A stretch of 64,000 nucleotides of DNA from Mesorhizobium neociceri (GTDB taxonomy: Bacteria > Pseudomonadota > Alphaproteobacteria > Rhizobiales > Rhizobiaceae): positions 62,001 through 126,000 of the forward strand of contig NZ_JACDTY010000008.1 of the NCBI RefSeq assembly GCF_013520985.1, given 5' to 3'. The notes beneath the pieces are model-generated. The model was not told the origin of the DNA. It saw nothing but the letters and a program-made list of their open reading frames with translations, and did no database searches. Shown here piece by piece: positions 33,419 to 41,075 of this stretch. Position 1 is the first letter of the stretch. Each line of letters begins with the position of its first letter. A program made the position numbers and the translations under genes.

Positions 33419-35479
33419 TCAGCTCCGCCCGTTCACCAGATCCCCCACAATGTCGTACTTCCCCGAAATGCGCATCTTGTAGACTTCGTAATTCTCCATC
33501 ACGCGCTGCACGTAACTTCTTGTTTCCGTGTAGGGAATCCGCTCGATCCAGTCGACGACGGCGTCGATGCCCTTGCCGCGCGGGTCGCCATATTTGGCCA
33601 CCCACTGAGTGGCGCGGTTGGGGCCGGCATTGTAGCCGGCGAAGGTCAGCACATAGGAACCGCCGAAGCGGTCGAGCTGCTCGCCGAGGAAGGCCGCGCC
33701 CAGCGTCGCATTGTAGCCGGCATCGCTGGTCAGCCTATCCTGCGAAAAGCTCAGTCCCGCCTTCTTCGCCAATTGCTTTGCGGTGCCCGGCATCAGCTGC
33801 AGCAGACCGCGCGCGCCGGCGCTGGAGACGGCGCCGACATTGAACTCGCTCTCCTGGCGCGCGATGGCATAGGCCAGCGCCTTGCCCGAGCCGGAAATGT
33901 CGGCGGTGTCGGGAATGACGCCCAGCGGATGCGACAGCGCGCCGACATCGATACCGCGCGCCCCGGCGATCTTGCCGACCTTCAGCGCCATGAAATGATT
34001 GCCCTGCTTTTCCGCCAGCACGGCCAGCAGCGCCAGTTCGCCGGGGCTGGTCAACTGCCCGGCGAGATCGCGGTAGAGCGTCTCGGCATAGCGGTCATAG
34101 CCCGCCTCCTGCAGCCGCTTGATGGCGCTGACGGCTTCCCGGCCGTCAAAGCTTTGGCGGTCTGCGGTGCTTGGCTCGGGATAGACGATGTTCAGCGTGC
34201 GCAAACCAACCCGTTCCGCTGCCAACTGCCCGTAGAAAGTGGTGCCATAGGCGGACGCCTTGGTGAAATAGGTCTTCGCATCGCCGGGGCCGCCGACTTC
34301 CGCCGCGCGGCCAAGCCAATAATAGGCGCGCGACAGCGACATCGGCCCCTGCGCGAGATCGGCGATGCGGGCAAAATGCTTGGCGGCGGTGCCGGGGTCG
34401 TTGAGGCCGCGCAGCGCGTACCAGCCGGCGTGGAACTCGGCCTCGGCGGCACTGGCGGGGCTTTCGGCGGCATGCGCGGCAACGATCTTGTAGGCGGTCT
34501 TCCAGTCGCCCTGGTCGACCAGTGCGCGCGACAGCACGCGGCGTTCGATCCACCAGGCATCGGGGTCGACCAGTGCGTCGCGATCGCTCGGCGCTTTCAT
34601 CACCACCGCTGCGGCGTCGGAAAATTTCTGTTGCTTGCGCAGGTATTCGGCTTGCGCGAAGAAATAGCCGGCCGATTGCTGCGCCGCAGGCACTGCTTTC
34701 AACAGCTTGGCCGCGTTCTTGTCACCACGCGAGGCGGCAGCCCAGGCATCGGCCAGCGGTTGCGCGCCAGCAAGTGCTGCGACGCGCAACGCGGAATTGG
34801 GCCGGTCGGCATAAAACATCCGCTCCATGCGGAAACGGTGGTCGGCGGCTGGAATGATGGCGCCGAACTCCTTGATGACGGCGGCCTCGTCCTTGGCTTC
34901 CAGAGTCTCTGTGCGCCAGAACGGCAACAGCACCGAAAGCGCAGCCTTGGCATTGCCCAGTGCCACATAGGAGCGCGCAAGGATCACCACACCTTGAAAC
35001 GTTAGCGGCTGGCTGCCGTCGAAGGCTTTTATCACGGTCTGCGGCGATGGGTTTTCGCGATAGAGCGCGCGCTCGCTGTTCTTGCGCAAGGCGATGGTGC
35101 CTGGCCAGTTCGGCAGCATCTTTGCGGCATCCGCAATCTCGCCGCTCGGCACCCGGTCGCCGCCATAGAGCGCGATCGCCCAGGCAAGGATGTGGCGGTC
35201 GAGTGAATTGGCCGGCAATGTCTCGCGCACCGCGCGCGCGGCGGCAGTATCGCCAGTCGCCAAGGCATCGAGACCGCTTTTCAAAACAGAAACACTGGCG
35301 GAGGGCGCATCAATCGGCGCGTCGTCTTGCAGACCAGGCATCGGGATCGACGAGGTTGTCAGCTCGTCGACGTTCTCGTTTGCCGCCGTCACCGCTATTA
35401 GCAGGGCAACCGCGCCAAGCAATACGAAGCGGAGTGGCCGACTGGCCGGCATGATCCTGATCTTTCCCTGTTGTGGCAT
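33419..35479 (-). CDS. Soluble lytic murein transglycosylase, SLT domain
   Basis: Periplasmic enzyme that cleaves peptidoglycan glycan strands to 1,6-anhydromuropeptides. 686 residues. The N-terminal hydrophobic segment (LRFVLLGAVALLIAVTAA) is the export signal. A long helical superhelix of Slt70 type follows (residues ~50-480). The C-terminal lysozyme-like SLT domain begins at about 520: AYAIARQESEFNVGAVSSAGARGLLQLMPGTA, with catalytic Glu in RQESEF, and later TFAGYNAGPNRATQWV. ATG 35452 would also keep the signal. It lies directly upstream of dapA, divergently, as in other rhizobia. Confidence 0.93.
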   Translation of the reverse strand: MPQQGKIRIMPASRPLRFVLLGAVALLIAVTAANENVDELTTSSIPMPGLQDDAPIDAPSASVSVLKSGLDALATGDTAAARAVRETLPANSLDRHILAWAIALYGGDRVPSGEIADAAKMLPNWPGTIALRKNSERALYRENPSPQTVIKAFDGSQPLTFQGVVILARSYVALGNAKAALSVLLPFWRTETLEAKDEAAVIKEFGAIIPAADHRFRMERMFYADRPNSALRVAALAGAQPLADAWAAASRGDKNAAKLLKAVPAAQQSAGYFFAQAEYLRKQQKFSDAAAVVMKAPSDRDALVDPDAWWIERRVLSRALVDQGDWKTAYKIVAAHAAESPASAAEAEFHAGWYALRGLNDPGTAAKHFARIADLAQGPMSLSRAYYWLGRAAEVGGPGDAKTYFTKASAYGTTFYGQLAAERVGLRTLNIVYPEPSTADRQSFDGREAVSAIKRLQEAGYDRYAETLYRDLAGQLTSPGELALLAVLAEKQGNHFMALKVGKIAGARGIDVGALSHPLGVIPDTADISGSGKALAYAIARQESEFNVGAVSSAGARGLLQLMPGTAKQLAKKAGLSFSQDRLTSDAGYNATLGAAFLGEQLDRFGGSYVLTFAGYNAGPNRATQWVAKYGDPRGKGIDAVVDWIERIPYTETRSYVQRVMENYEVYKMRISGKYDIVGDLVNGRS

Positions 35480-35651
35480 TTTAGCTGGCAGCCCGAGGTG
35501 CCTCGAAGCCTAGACTTAGGTCGTGAAGAGCCCGTAAACAAAGGGTTATCGAGGCCGTTCGAATTGCGCTTGCTGGCACCATCGGCATGCTTGCCGCGCA
35601 ACAGTGTCGAGACTATGGTGCGCGGCTTCGCTTTCGGCTAGAAGGCGCCCG

Positions 35652-35700
35652 ATGCATGTCGCCCAAAAGTGGGTGCCGGTTTTGGGACAACGACATGCAT
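35652..35700. repeat. Short palindromic repeat upstream of dapA
   Basis: ATGCATGTCG (35652-35661) pairs with CGACATGCAT (35691-35700). An inner stem pairs CCCAAAA (35662-35668) with TTTTGGG (35680-35686) around AGTGGGTGCCGG. A related structure stands at 46434-46482 (same inner core CAAAAGTGGG..CCGGTTTT-like), and a half copy is found at 55831-55850. Typical rhizobial dispersed hairpin, 30 bp upstream of the dapA start. Confidence 0.85.
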
Positions 35701-35730
35701 AAACAAACAAGTCCCAAGGAGTTGGACGAC

Positions 35731-36612
35731 ATGCTGAGAGGCTCGCTTACTGCGCTCGTGACACCGTTCGAAAAGAGCGGGCGTTTCGACGAGAAAGCCT
35801 TTCGCGCTTTCGTCGAGTGGCAACTTGCCGAGGGCACCACGGGCCTCGTCCCGGTCGGTACCACCGGCGAGTCGCCGACGCTGTCGCATGACGAGCATCG
35901 CCACGTCGTCAAGGTCTGCATCGAGGTGGCCAACGGCCGCGCTCCGGTCGTTGCCGGCGCCGGCTCCAACAACACCGCGGAAGCGGTTGGTCTGGTGCAA
36001 TATGCCGAGCAGGCTGGCGCCGACGCGGCTCTGGTCGTCACGCCCTACTACAACAAGCCGACGCAGCGCGGCCTCTACGAGCATTTCGCCGCTGTCGCCC
36101 GGGCTACCAGCCTGCCGATCATCATCTACAACATCCCGCCGCGCTCGGTCATCGACATGATGCCCGACACGATGGGCCGGCTGGCGCACGACTTCAAGAA
36201 CATCGTCGGCGTCAAGGATGCCACTGGCAAGGTCGAGCGCGTGTCCGAACAGCGCGCCACCTGCGGCAAGGATTTCATCCAGCTTTCGGGCGAGGATGCT
36301 TCCGCGCTCGGCTTCAACGCCCATGGCGGCGTCGGCTGCATCTCGGTGACGTCGAATGTCGCGCCCCGGCTGTGCGCCGAATTCCAGGAAGCCACACTGT
36401 CCGGCGACAGCGCCAAGGCGCTGGAGTTGCAGGACCGTCTGCTGCCGCTGCACAAGGCGATCTTCCTCGAGCCCGGCCTGTGTGGCGTCAAATACGCGCT
36501 GTCGAAGATTGGCAAGGTCGAGAACGTGGTGCGCTCGCCGCTGGTGACGATCGAGGCGTCGACCGCCGAGAAGATCGATGCGGCGATGAAGCACGCCGGC
36601 TTGATAAATTGA
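35731..36612 (+). CDS. dapA: 4-Hydroxy-tetrahydrodipicolinate synthase
   Basis: Condenses pyruvate with aspartate semialdehyde in the lysine/diaminopimelate pathway. 293 residues, the normal length. The Schiff-base lysine is K162 in GVKDATG; the catalytic Tyr133 is in IYNIPPRS; Thr44-Thr45 are in VGTTGESPTL. The start is ATG 35731 with AAGGAG ten bases upstream. The open frame continues upstream through the palindromic repeat, but that part is not family sequence. smpB follows 25 bp later on the same strand, so the two are probably co-transcribed. Confidence 0.97.
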   Translation: MLRGSLTALVTPFEKSGRFDEKAFRAFVEWQLAEGTTGLVPVGTTGESPTLSHDEHRHVVKVCIEVANGRAPVVAGAGSNNTAEAVGLVQYAEQAGADAALVVTPYYNKPTQRGLYEHFAAVARATSLPIIIYNIPPRSVIDMMPDTMGRLAHDFKNIVGVKDATGKVERVSEQRATCGKDFIQLSGEDASALGFNAHGGVGCISVTSNVAPRLCAEFQEATLSGDSAKALELQDRLLPLHKAIFLEPGLCGVKYALSKIGKVENVVRSPLVTIEASTAEKIDAAMKHAGLIN

Positions 36613-36637
36613 GGATGAGGCGCCACCTCTCCACATC

Positions 36638-37117
36638 ATGAACCAAGTCAGAAAAGCCGATCCCAACAACAAGACTGTTGCGGAAAACCGCAAGGCGCGG
36701 TTTTCCTATGAGGTACTCGACACGGTCGAGGCCGGCTTGGTGCTGACCGGCACCGAGGTCAAGTCGCTGCGCCAGGGCCAGGCCAACATCCAGGACAGCT
36801 ACGCCTCGGTCGAGGGCGGCGAGATCTGGCTGATCAATTCCTATCTGCCGGAATATCTGCAGGCCAACCGCTTCAACCACGAGCCTAGGCGGCGGCGCAA
36901 GCTGCTGCTCAACAAGCGCGAGATGGCAAAACTGTCGCAGAGCATCGACCGTGAAGGCATGACGCTGGTGCCGCTGAAAATCTACTTCAACGATCAGGGC
37001 CGCGCCAAGCTCCTGCTCGCCGTCGGCCGCGGCAAGAAATTGCACGACAAGCGCGAGACCGAAAAACAGCGCGACTGGTCGCGCGAAAAGGGCCGGCTCA
37101 TGAAGGAACGTGGGTGA
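36638..37117 (+). CDS. smpB: SsrA-binding protein SmpB
   Basis: Partner of tmRNA in ribosome rescue; 159 residues, with NKTVAENRKARFSYEVLDTVEAGLVLTGTEVKSLRQG and the charged C-terminal tail KRETEKQRDWSREKGRLMKERG that inserts into the mRNA channel. All conserved blocks are present. Downstream of dapA in the same direction. The gene for the RNA partner (ssrA) is not visible in the window. Confidence 0.97.
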   Translation: MNQVRKADPNNKTVAENRKARFSYEVLDTVEAGLVLTGTEVKSLRQGQANIQDSYASVEGGEIWLINSYLPEYLQANRFNHEPRRRRKLLLNKREMAKLSQSIDREGMTLVPLKIYFNDQGRAKLLLAVGRGKKLHDKRETEKQRDWSREKGRLMKERG

Positions 37118-37138
37118 GGAGTGGTCCGCGTAGCGGAC

Positions 37139-37239
37139 GAAAAGCCAACGATTTGGCTTTTCGAGCGACGAACGCCCGGAGCCATAGCGTAGGGCCGGCC
37201 ACTGGGAGATAGCCCTAGAAAAGCCAACTGTTTGGCTTT
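37139..37239. repeat. Pair of AAAGCCAA/TTGGCTTT hairpins
   Basis: Two short hairpins with the same arms: GAAAAGCCAA-CGAT-TTGGCTTTTC at 37139-37162 and AAAGCCAA-CTGT-TTGGCTTT at 37220-37239, 58 bases apart. They fill the gap between smpB and the GH25 gene and could terminate smpB transcription. The second hairpin runs to within 47 bases of the GH25 start. Confidence 0.75.
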
Positions 37240-37285
37240 CAAAATTGTCGACCGATCAGCCATTACAATAAACCAGGGGGAAGGC

Positions 37286-38014
37286 TTGAAAAACCGGATC
37301 ATCCTCTGGGGTGCGGCCAGTCTGGTCTTCGCCGGCATCGTCGCGGCAGGCGGCGTCTTCTATTTTCAGACATTCTCGCCGGATCGCGGCGCCTATCCGG
37401 TCAGGGGCATCGACGTTTCCCATCATCAGGGCGAGATCGACTGGCGGCGCGTTGCCGCCGACGATGTGGCCTTCGCCGTCATCAAGGCGACCGAGGGCGG
37501 CGACCATGTCGACGATGCCTTCGCCAAAAACCTGCGCGAGGCGCGCGCGGCCGGCCTTGCTGTCGGCGCCTACCACTTCTTCACCTTCTGCCGGCCAGGT
37601 GCTGACCAGGCAAAGAATTTCATCGCGGTCGTGCCGCACGATCAGCCGCTGCTGCCGCCGGTGGTCGACATCGAATTCGGTGGCAACTGCCCGCAACGGC
37701 CGTCACCGGAACAGCTGAGCGCCGAACTCCAGGCTTTCCTCGGACCGGTCGAAGCCACCTTCGGCAAGCCGGTGATCATCTATCTGACCGACGAGGCCGA
37801 GGAGGCCTATCTCGGACAGATAGCTGTGCGTCAGCGCTGGCTGCGCTCGCTGGCGCTCAAGCCGAGCGAAGACGGCTGGATCTATTGGCAGTACCACAAT
37901 ATGGGCCGCATCGACGGTATCGAGGGCGATGTCGACCTCAATGTCCTGCAGGGCGGACAGCAAACGCTGGCCGAGCTGTTTGCGCCATCTGCACAACCGT
38001 CGCCATCGCCCTGA
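37286..38014 (+). CDS. GH25 family lysozyme, membrane-anchored
   Basis: Glycoside hydrolase family 25 muramidase acting on peptidoglycan outside the inner membrane. Start TTG 37286 with GGGGGAAGG just upstream; no in-frame ATG exists in the N-terminal region, and the frame upstream is hairpin DNA. An N-terminal membrane anchor or signal (IILWGAASLVFAGIVAAGGVFYF) is followed by the GH25 barrel: VRGIDVSHHQGEIDW, FAVIKATEGGDHVDDAF, GAYHFFTFCRPGADQA and VVDIEFGGNC with the catalytic Asp/Glu, ending GWIYWQYHNMGRIDGIEGDVDLNVL. The ending is complete. A decayed copy of its last ~80 codons stands 1.5 kb downstream (39541). Confidence 0.92.
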   Translation: MKNRIILWGAASLVFAGIVAAGGVFYFQTFSPDRGAYPVRGIDVSHHQGEIDWRRVAADDVAFAVIKATEGGDHVDDAFAKNLREARAAGLAVGAYHFFTFCRPGADQAKNFIAVVPHDQPLLPPVVDIEFGGNCPQRPSPEQLSAELQAFLGPVEATFGKPVIIYLTDEAEEAYLGQIAVRQRWLRSLALKPSEDGWIYWQYHNMGRIDGIEGDVDLNVLQGGQQTLAELFAPSAQPSPSP

Positions 38015-38015
38015 A

Positions 38016-38921
38016 TCAGGCAGCCTTGGCCGCAGGTCTCGCTATAGCCGAAAAAGCCATCCCCGCAGCCATGATCAGGATGGCGGCGAATTGGGTGCCG
38101 GTCGGCGTTTCACCGAGCACCATCATGGCGATCAGGACCGTTGCGATCGGCACGCATGGCATGAACAGAGACGCTGTCTGCGACCCCAACTGCCGGACCA
38201 CATAGGTATAGAGGAACATGGCGGCCGCACCTGCCAGAAACCCTTGAATGACGATCTGGCTGGCGATCTCGGCCACTGATGCGGCGCGGAGGCCGCTCGG
38301 GGCAAAGAAATAGAGCAACGGCAGAGGCACGCATGACAGGAGCACGACCGTTGCGGTCGCCGTAACCGGATCGACGCGCCAGCGCCGCACGAGAACGGCA
38401 TAAGCGGCAAACATCATGCCTGATCCGATGAACAGGAGATCGCCGAAGAGGACATCCTTCATGCCGGTATCGGTTCGCACCGGCGCAATGAACAGAATCA
38501 GCCCGGCAATGATGGCGGCGACGCCGATGGTTCGTTGGCGTGAGGCCTTGTCCGTCGTGGCGATGTGCGACAGCACGAACGAGAAGAACACGATCGACGC
38601 CGGGCAGAGTGCCGCCCCATGTGCGGCGGGTGCGTAGGTCAGGCCCCAATTGATGATGATCGGGTAGGGCAGTCCGGCCAGCACTGCCAGCGTCAAGGCA
38701 CGCCTCCAGCCCAATGCCTTGCCAGTCGCCAGGCCGCTGCGCCAGACGACCGACAGCATGACCATGCCGGCGCCGACAAAGCGCAAGGTCGCGAGGTCTG
38801 TCGCCGTCAGATGCTCCCGCAGGCTGAAGCGGGCAGCGACGAACTGCACGGCGTAAATGCCGATCATGGCCAGGCCGGCAAGAATTGCCGGCTTCGTGTT
38901 TCGGTCCTCTGCCACGCGCAT
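38016..38921 (-). CDS. DMT superfamily (EamA) transporter, Lrp-linked
   Basis: 301 residues with about ten membrane helices in two EamA halves. Inner-membrane exporter family; substrate unknown. It is divergent from an Lrp/AsnC regulator gene, the classical layout of an amino-acid exporter controlled by its own Lrp-type sensor (as in LysG/LysE-like or EamA pairs), so amino-acid export is a fair inference. Its stop lies next to the GH25 stop (1 bp apart), and the pair is bounded on the other side by a GH25 gene fragment. Confidence 0.9.
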   Translation of the reverse strand: MRVAEDRNTKPAILAGLAMIGIYAVQFVAARFSLREHLTATDLATLRFVGAGMVMLSVVWRSGLATGKALGWRRALTLAVLAGLPYPIIINWGLTYAPAAHGAALCPASIVFFSFVLSHIATTDKASRQRTIGVAAIIAGLILFIAPVRTDTGMKDVLFGDLLFIGSGMMFAAYAVLVRRWRVDPVTATATVVLLSCVPLPLLYFFAPSGLRAASVAEIASQIVIQGFLAGAAAMFLYTYVVRQLGSQTASLFMPCVPIATVLIAMMVLGETPTGTQFAAILIMAAGMAFSAIARPAAKAA

Positions 38922-39042
38922 TTCTCATCCCGCTCGGTCCTGCCGTCGGAGGCTTTTCCTCCGGCGGCTTTCGTTGGAAACGCAGCCTATTGCTGAAAGT
39001 GGTGCGACAAAATATGCTGTTTTCGCGATCCGGAAGTGAAAG

Positions 39043-39540
39043 TTGCACAATACAGGCGCCACAAACGTGAATCATGAATCCGATCAACTTGATCTCATCG
39101 ACCGGAGCTTGCTTCGGCTGTTGCAGGAGGACGGGCGTCGCACGACGCTCGATCTCGCAGCCCGCGTCGGCCTGTCGCCGACCGGCACCAGCCAGCGCGT
39201 GAAGCGCCTGTTTCGTGACGGGTTCATCACCGCGGTCCGGGCCGTGCTCAATCCGCAAAAGATCGGCCGTGGCACGCTCGTCTTCATCGAAGTCAGGCTC
39301 GACCAGGCGGCGCCGCATGTCTTCGACCGTTTCGCCGAGGCAGTGGCTAAAGCCCCGGAAGTGCTGGAGTGCCATATGGTCGTCGGCGGCTTCGACTATC
39401 TGGTCAAGGCGCGCATTTCGGAAATGGCCGCCTACCAGGATTTCCTCAAGCGCGTGATCCTGCCGCTGCCGGGTGTCAGGGAGACCCACACCTATGCGTC
39501 GATATCGGACGTGAAGCCGGACGCGCTACTGCCGGTGTGA
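39043..39540 (+). CDS. Lrp/AsnC family transcriptional regulator
   Basis: 165 residues. The N-terminal helix-turn-helix reads LDLIDRSLLRLLQEDGRRTTLDLAARVGLSPTGTSQRVKRLFRDGFI. The C-terminal RAM (ACT-like) ligand domain reads RGTLVFIEVRLDQAAPHVFDRFAEAVAKAPEVLECHMVVGGFDYLVKARI. Start TTG 39043 is preferred for GGAAG six bases upstream; GTG 39067 is possible. Divergent from the DMT transporter it probably controls, in response to an amino acid. Its stop codon is immediately followed by the GH25 fragment. Confidence 0.9.
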   Translation: MHNTGATNVNHESDQLDLIDRSLLRLLQEDGRRTTLDLAARVGLSPTGTSQRVKRLFRDGFITAVRAVLNPQKIGRGTLVFIEVRLDQAAPHVFDRFAEAVAKAPEVLECHMVVGGFDYLVKARISEMAAYQDFLKRVILPLPGVRETHTYASISDVKPDALLPV

Positions 39541-39785
39541 GGGCCGGTCGAAGCCACTTCGGCAAGGCCGCGATCGTCCACCTGACCGATGAGGCGGAGG
39601 AAGCCCATGTCGGGAAGGTCGCCATACGGCAGCGCTGGCTGCGCTCATTGCTGCTGGGGCCGCAACGACTGGGTCTACTGGCAGTGCCACAATATGGGCC
39701 GCGTCGACGGTATCATCGGCGATGTCGATCTGAACGTGCTGAAGGGTGGGCGGGAAAAGCTGACTGGATTGTTCGCCGCGCCTTG
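39541..39785 (+). pseudogene. GH25 lysozyme 3'-end fragment, frameshifted
   Basis: About 240 bp aligned with the last third of the intact GH25 gene (37742-37984), for example CCGGTCGAAGCCAC, CTGACCGA(C/T)GAGGC, CAGCGCTGGCTGCGCTC, CCACAATATGGGCCGC and the GATGTCGA(C/T)CT core. Single-base deletions shift the frame. The last ~35 codons are intact (VYWQCHNMGRVDGIIGDVDLNVLKGG) and close with a stop. By eye it is ~75-80% identical, too diverged for a recent duplication in place. Same orientation as the intact gene. Confidence 0.88.
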
Positions 39786-39842
39786 ATCTGGCGTGCTCGG
39801 CCGGCGCAAAATTGAATCCAAACGCCGCCGCGCGGATCGGTC

Positions 39843-40148
39843 CTACGCAGCGTTCCGGCCAATCTGCGTGCTCACGAAGGTCAGTTTCAGACCGAGCGCT
39901 TCTGAGACTTTCATGATTGTCGCGAATTCCGGGTTCCCGTCGCCGCTCAAGGCTTTGTAGAGCGCCTGTCTCGTCATGCCTGCCTTCTCGGCAAGCTTCG
40001 TCATGTTCTGCGCCCGCGCAATGACCCCAAGCGCGTGGGCAATCTCCGCAGCGGTGCCGTCTTCGCACGTCGCTGCCAAATACGCTTCGACCGCCTCCGG
40101 GCTGTCGAGATATGCGGCGCCGTCAAAGGCTGTGACTTTCATTGCCAT
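39843..40148 (-). CDS. Addiction-module antidote, HTH (HigA/TIGR02684-like)
   Basis: 101 residues. Opens with FDGAAYLDSPEAVEAYLAATCEDGTAAEIAHALGVIARAQNM, then a Cro/CI-type helix-turn-helix (TKLAEKAGMTRQALYKALSGDGNPEFATIMKVSEALGLKLTF), the standard pattern of the putative addiction-module antidote family. ATG 40148 has AAGG six bases upstream; ATG 40142 would give a 4-base ATGA overlap with the toxin stop. Downstream of, and overlapping, the toxin gene. Probably represses the operon through the palindrome at 40457-40472. Confidence 0.88.
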   Translation of the reverse strand: MAMKVTAFDGAAYLDSPEAVEAYLAATCEDGTAAEIAHALGVIARAQNMTKLAEKAGMTRQALYKALSGDGNPEFATIMKVSEALGLKLTFVSTQIGRNAA

Positions 40149-40447
40149 GTTGCCTTGTCCTTCCATTCCTTGGCGAGCCTCTTTGCGGCTGCGATATCCC
40201 TGCTTTGCGTTCCTTTGTCTCCACCGCAAAGGAGCAGCACGCGAACCATGCCTGCTTGGAGAAAATAGATGCGGTAGCCAGGACCATGATCGATCCTCAT
40301 TTCGCTTATGCCCTCGCCAACGGGCTTGACGTCTCCAGGATTGCCGAAGGCCAGTCGGTCAATACGCCGAACAATGCGGGCCTTTGCTTGCACATCGCGG
40401 AGGTCTTCGAGCCAGCGCTTGAATGTATCGGTTTCGAAGACCAGCAT
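40139..40447 (-). CDS. RelE/HigB-like toxin (TIGR02683 type)
   Basis: 102 residues with the RelE/ParE-fold addiction-module killer signature: FETDTFKRWLEDLRDVQAKARIVRRIDRL, FGNPGDVKPVGEGISEMRIDHGPGYRIYFL and LLLCGGDKGTQSRDIAAAKRLAKEW. Likely an mRNA interferase. ATG 40447 gives the family-typical start and lies exactly seven bases past a -10 box, so the mRNA may be leaderless; ATG 40465 is in frame but lies inside the promoter spacer. Overlaps the antidote gene. Confidence 0.87.
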   Translation of the reverse strand: MLVFETDTFKRWLEDLRDVQAKARIVRRIDRLAFGNPGDVKPVGEGISEMRIDHGPGYRIYFLQAGMVRVLLLCGGDKGTQSRDIAAAKRLAKEWKDKATWQ

Positions 40448-40453
40448 CGCGGA

Positions 40454-40481
40454 ATTGTAAACCATGGTTTACTATTGTCAA
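40454..40481 (-). promoter_or_regulatory. Consensus promoter with 16-bp perfect palindrome across the spacer
   Basis: Minus strand: TTGACA (40481-40476), 16-bp spacer, TACAAT (40459-40454), then TCCGCG and the toxin ATG, so position +1 falls on the A of the ATG. GTAAACCATGGTTTAC (40457-40472) is a perfect 16-bp palindrome that fills the spacer and overlaps the -10 box, an ideal operator for autorepression by the antidote. The promoter is read from the sequence; binding is inference. Confidence 0.7.
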
Positions 40482-40531
40482 GCGAAGATGCTGATTGCTT
40501 CTCGGGCCAGCCTGCTCATGAACGCCGCTAT

Positions 40532-40597
40532 CTACTTGAACACACTGATGAATATCGCCTCCATCAGCATGGCGGTGTTGGTGTTATAGCGCTCAAA
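40532..40597 (-). pseudogene. UDGb C-terminal fragment
   Basis: A 21-codon remnant on the minus strand reads FERYNTNTAMLMEAIFISVFK and then stops. It matches the end of the intact UDGb gene (SRYNTNTGVLTEAMFVKVFSEI at 42099 onward): RYNTNT is identical and the L-EA-F-VF pattern is kept. DNA identity is highest in GGTGTTGGTGTT(A/G)TAGCGC. Same orientation as the intact gene. It ends where the HxlR coding region begins. Confidence 0.75.
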
Positions 40598-40606
40598 ATG
40601 CTACCT

Positions 40607-40966
40607 TCACGCCGCCTGGGAAACCTCCGGCGCCAGCGTCACATTGGCATCGCCCCAGACCTTCAGGGCGGTGATCACCGGCTCCAGGCTTCTGCCGCGC
40701 GGTGTAAGGCTGTATTCGACCTTCGGCGGCACCTGCGCATAGACCTTGCGAGCGATAAGCCCATCCATCTCCAGCTCGCGAAGCTGGTTGGTCAGCATGC
40801 GCTGCGTGCAGTTCGGAATACGCCGGCGTATCTCGTTGAAGCGCATTGTGCCTTCCAACAGATGGTAGAGCACGACGCCTTTCCACTTGCCGTCGATATA
40901 GCGGAGCGTTCCCTCCACGGTGCAGCCGGGACTGCAATCGAATCGCTCATGGCGGATGCGCGGCAT
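40607..40966 (-). CDS. HxlR-family transcriptional regulator
   Basis: 119-residue winged-helix regulator of the HxlR (MarR-related) family: CSPGCTVEGTLRYIDGKWKGVVLYHLLEGTMRFNEIRRRIPNCTQRMLTNQLRELEMDGLIARKVYAQVPPKVEYSLTPRGRSLEPVI. Two cysteines near the N-terminus (CSPGC) could sense redox or electrophiles, as in some HxlR proteins (QorR, HypR). ATG 40966 follows AAAGGA. It is divergent from a quinone oxidoreductase-like gene, the usual qorR-qor layout. Confidence 0.9.
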   Translation of the reverse strand: MPRIRHERFDCSPGCTVEGTLRYIDGKWKGVVLYHLLEGTMRFNEIRRRIPNCTQRMLTNQLRELEMDGLIARKVYAQVPPKVEYSLTPRGRSLEPVITALKVWGDANVTLAPEVSQAA

Positions 40967-40986
40967 GACGGTATCCTTTTCGACAC

Positions 40987-41004
40987 TATGTGCTCTATAT
41001 GTGC
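40987..41004. promoter_or_regulatory. TATGTGC direct repeats between HxlR and oxidoreductase genes
   Basis: Two TATGTGC copies (40987-40993 and 40998-41004), starts 11 bp apart (one helical turn), in the 109-bp divergent gap. The minus-strand sequence also contains TATAGA, a possible -10 box for the HxlR gene. Candidate binding site for the HxlR protein; not proven. Confidence 0.4.
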
Positions 41005-41075
41005 ATTCTTGCGCTTTGCGAACATAAGCCGCATCTCTGCCCCGAACAACACCCAACAGAATCGTGGAGATCAGA

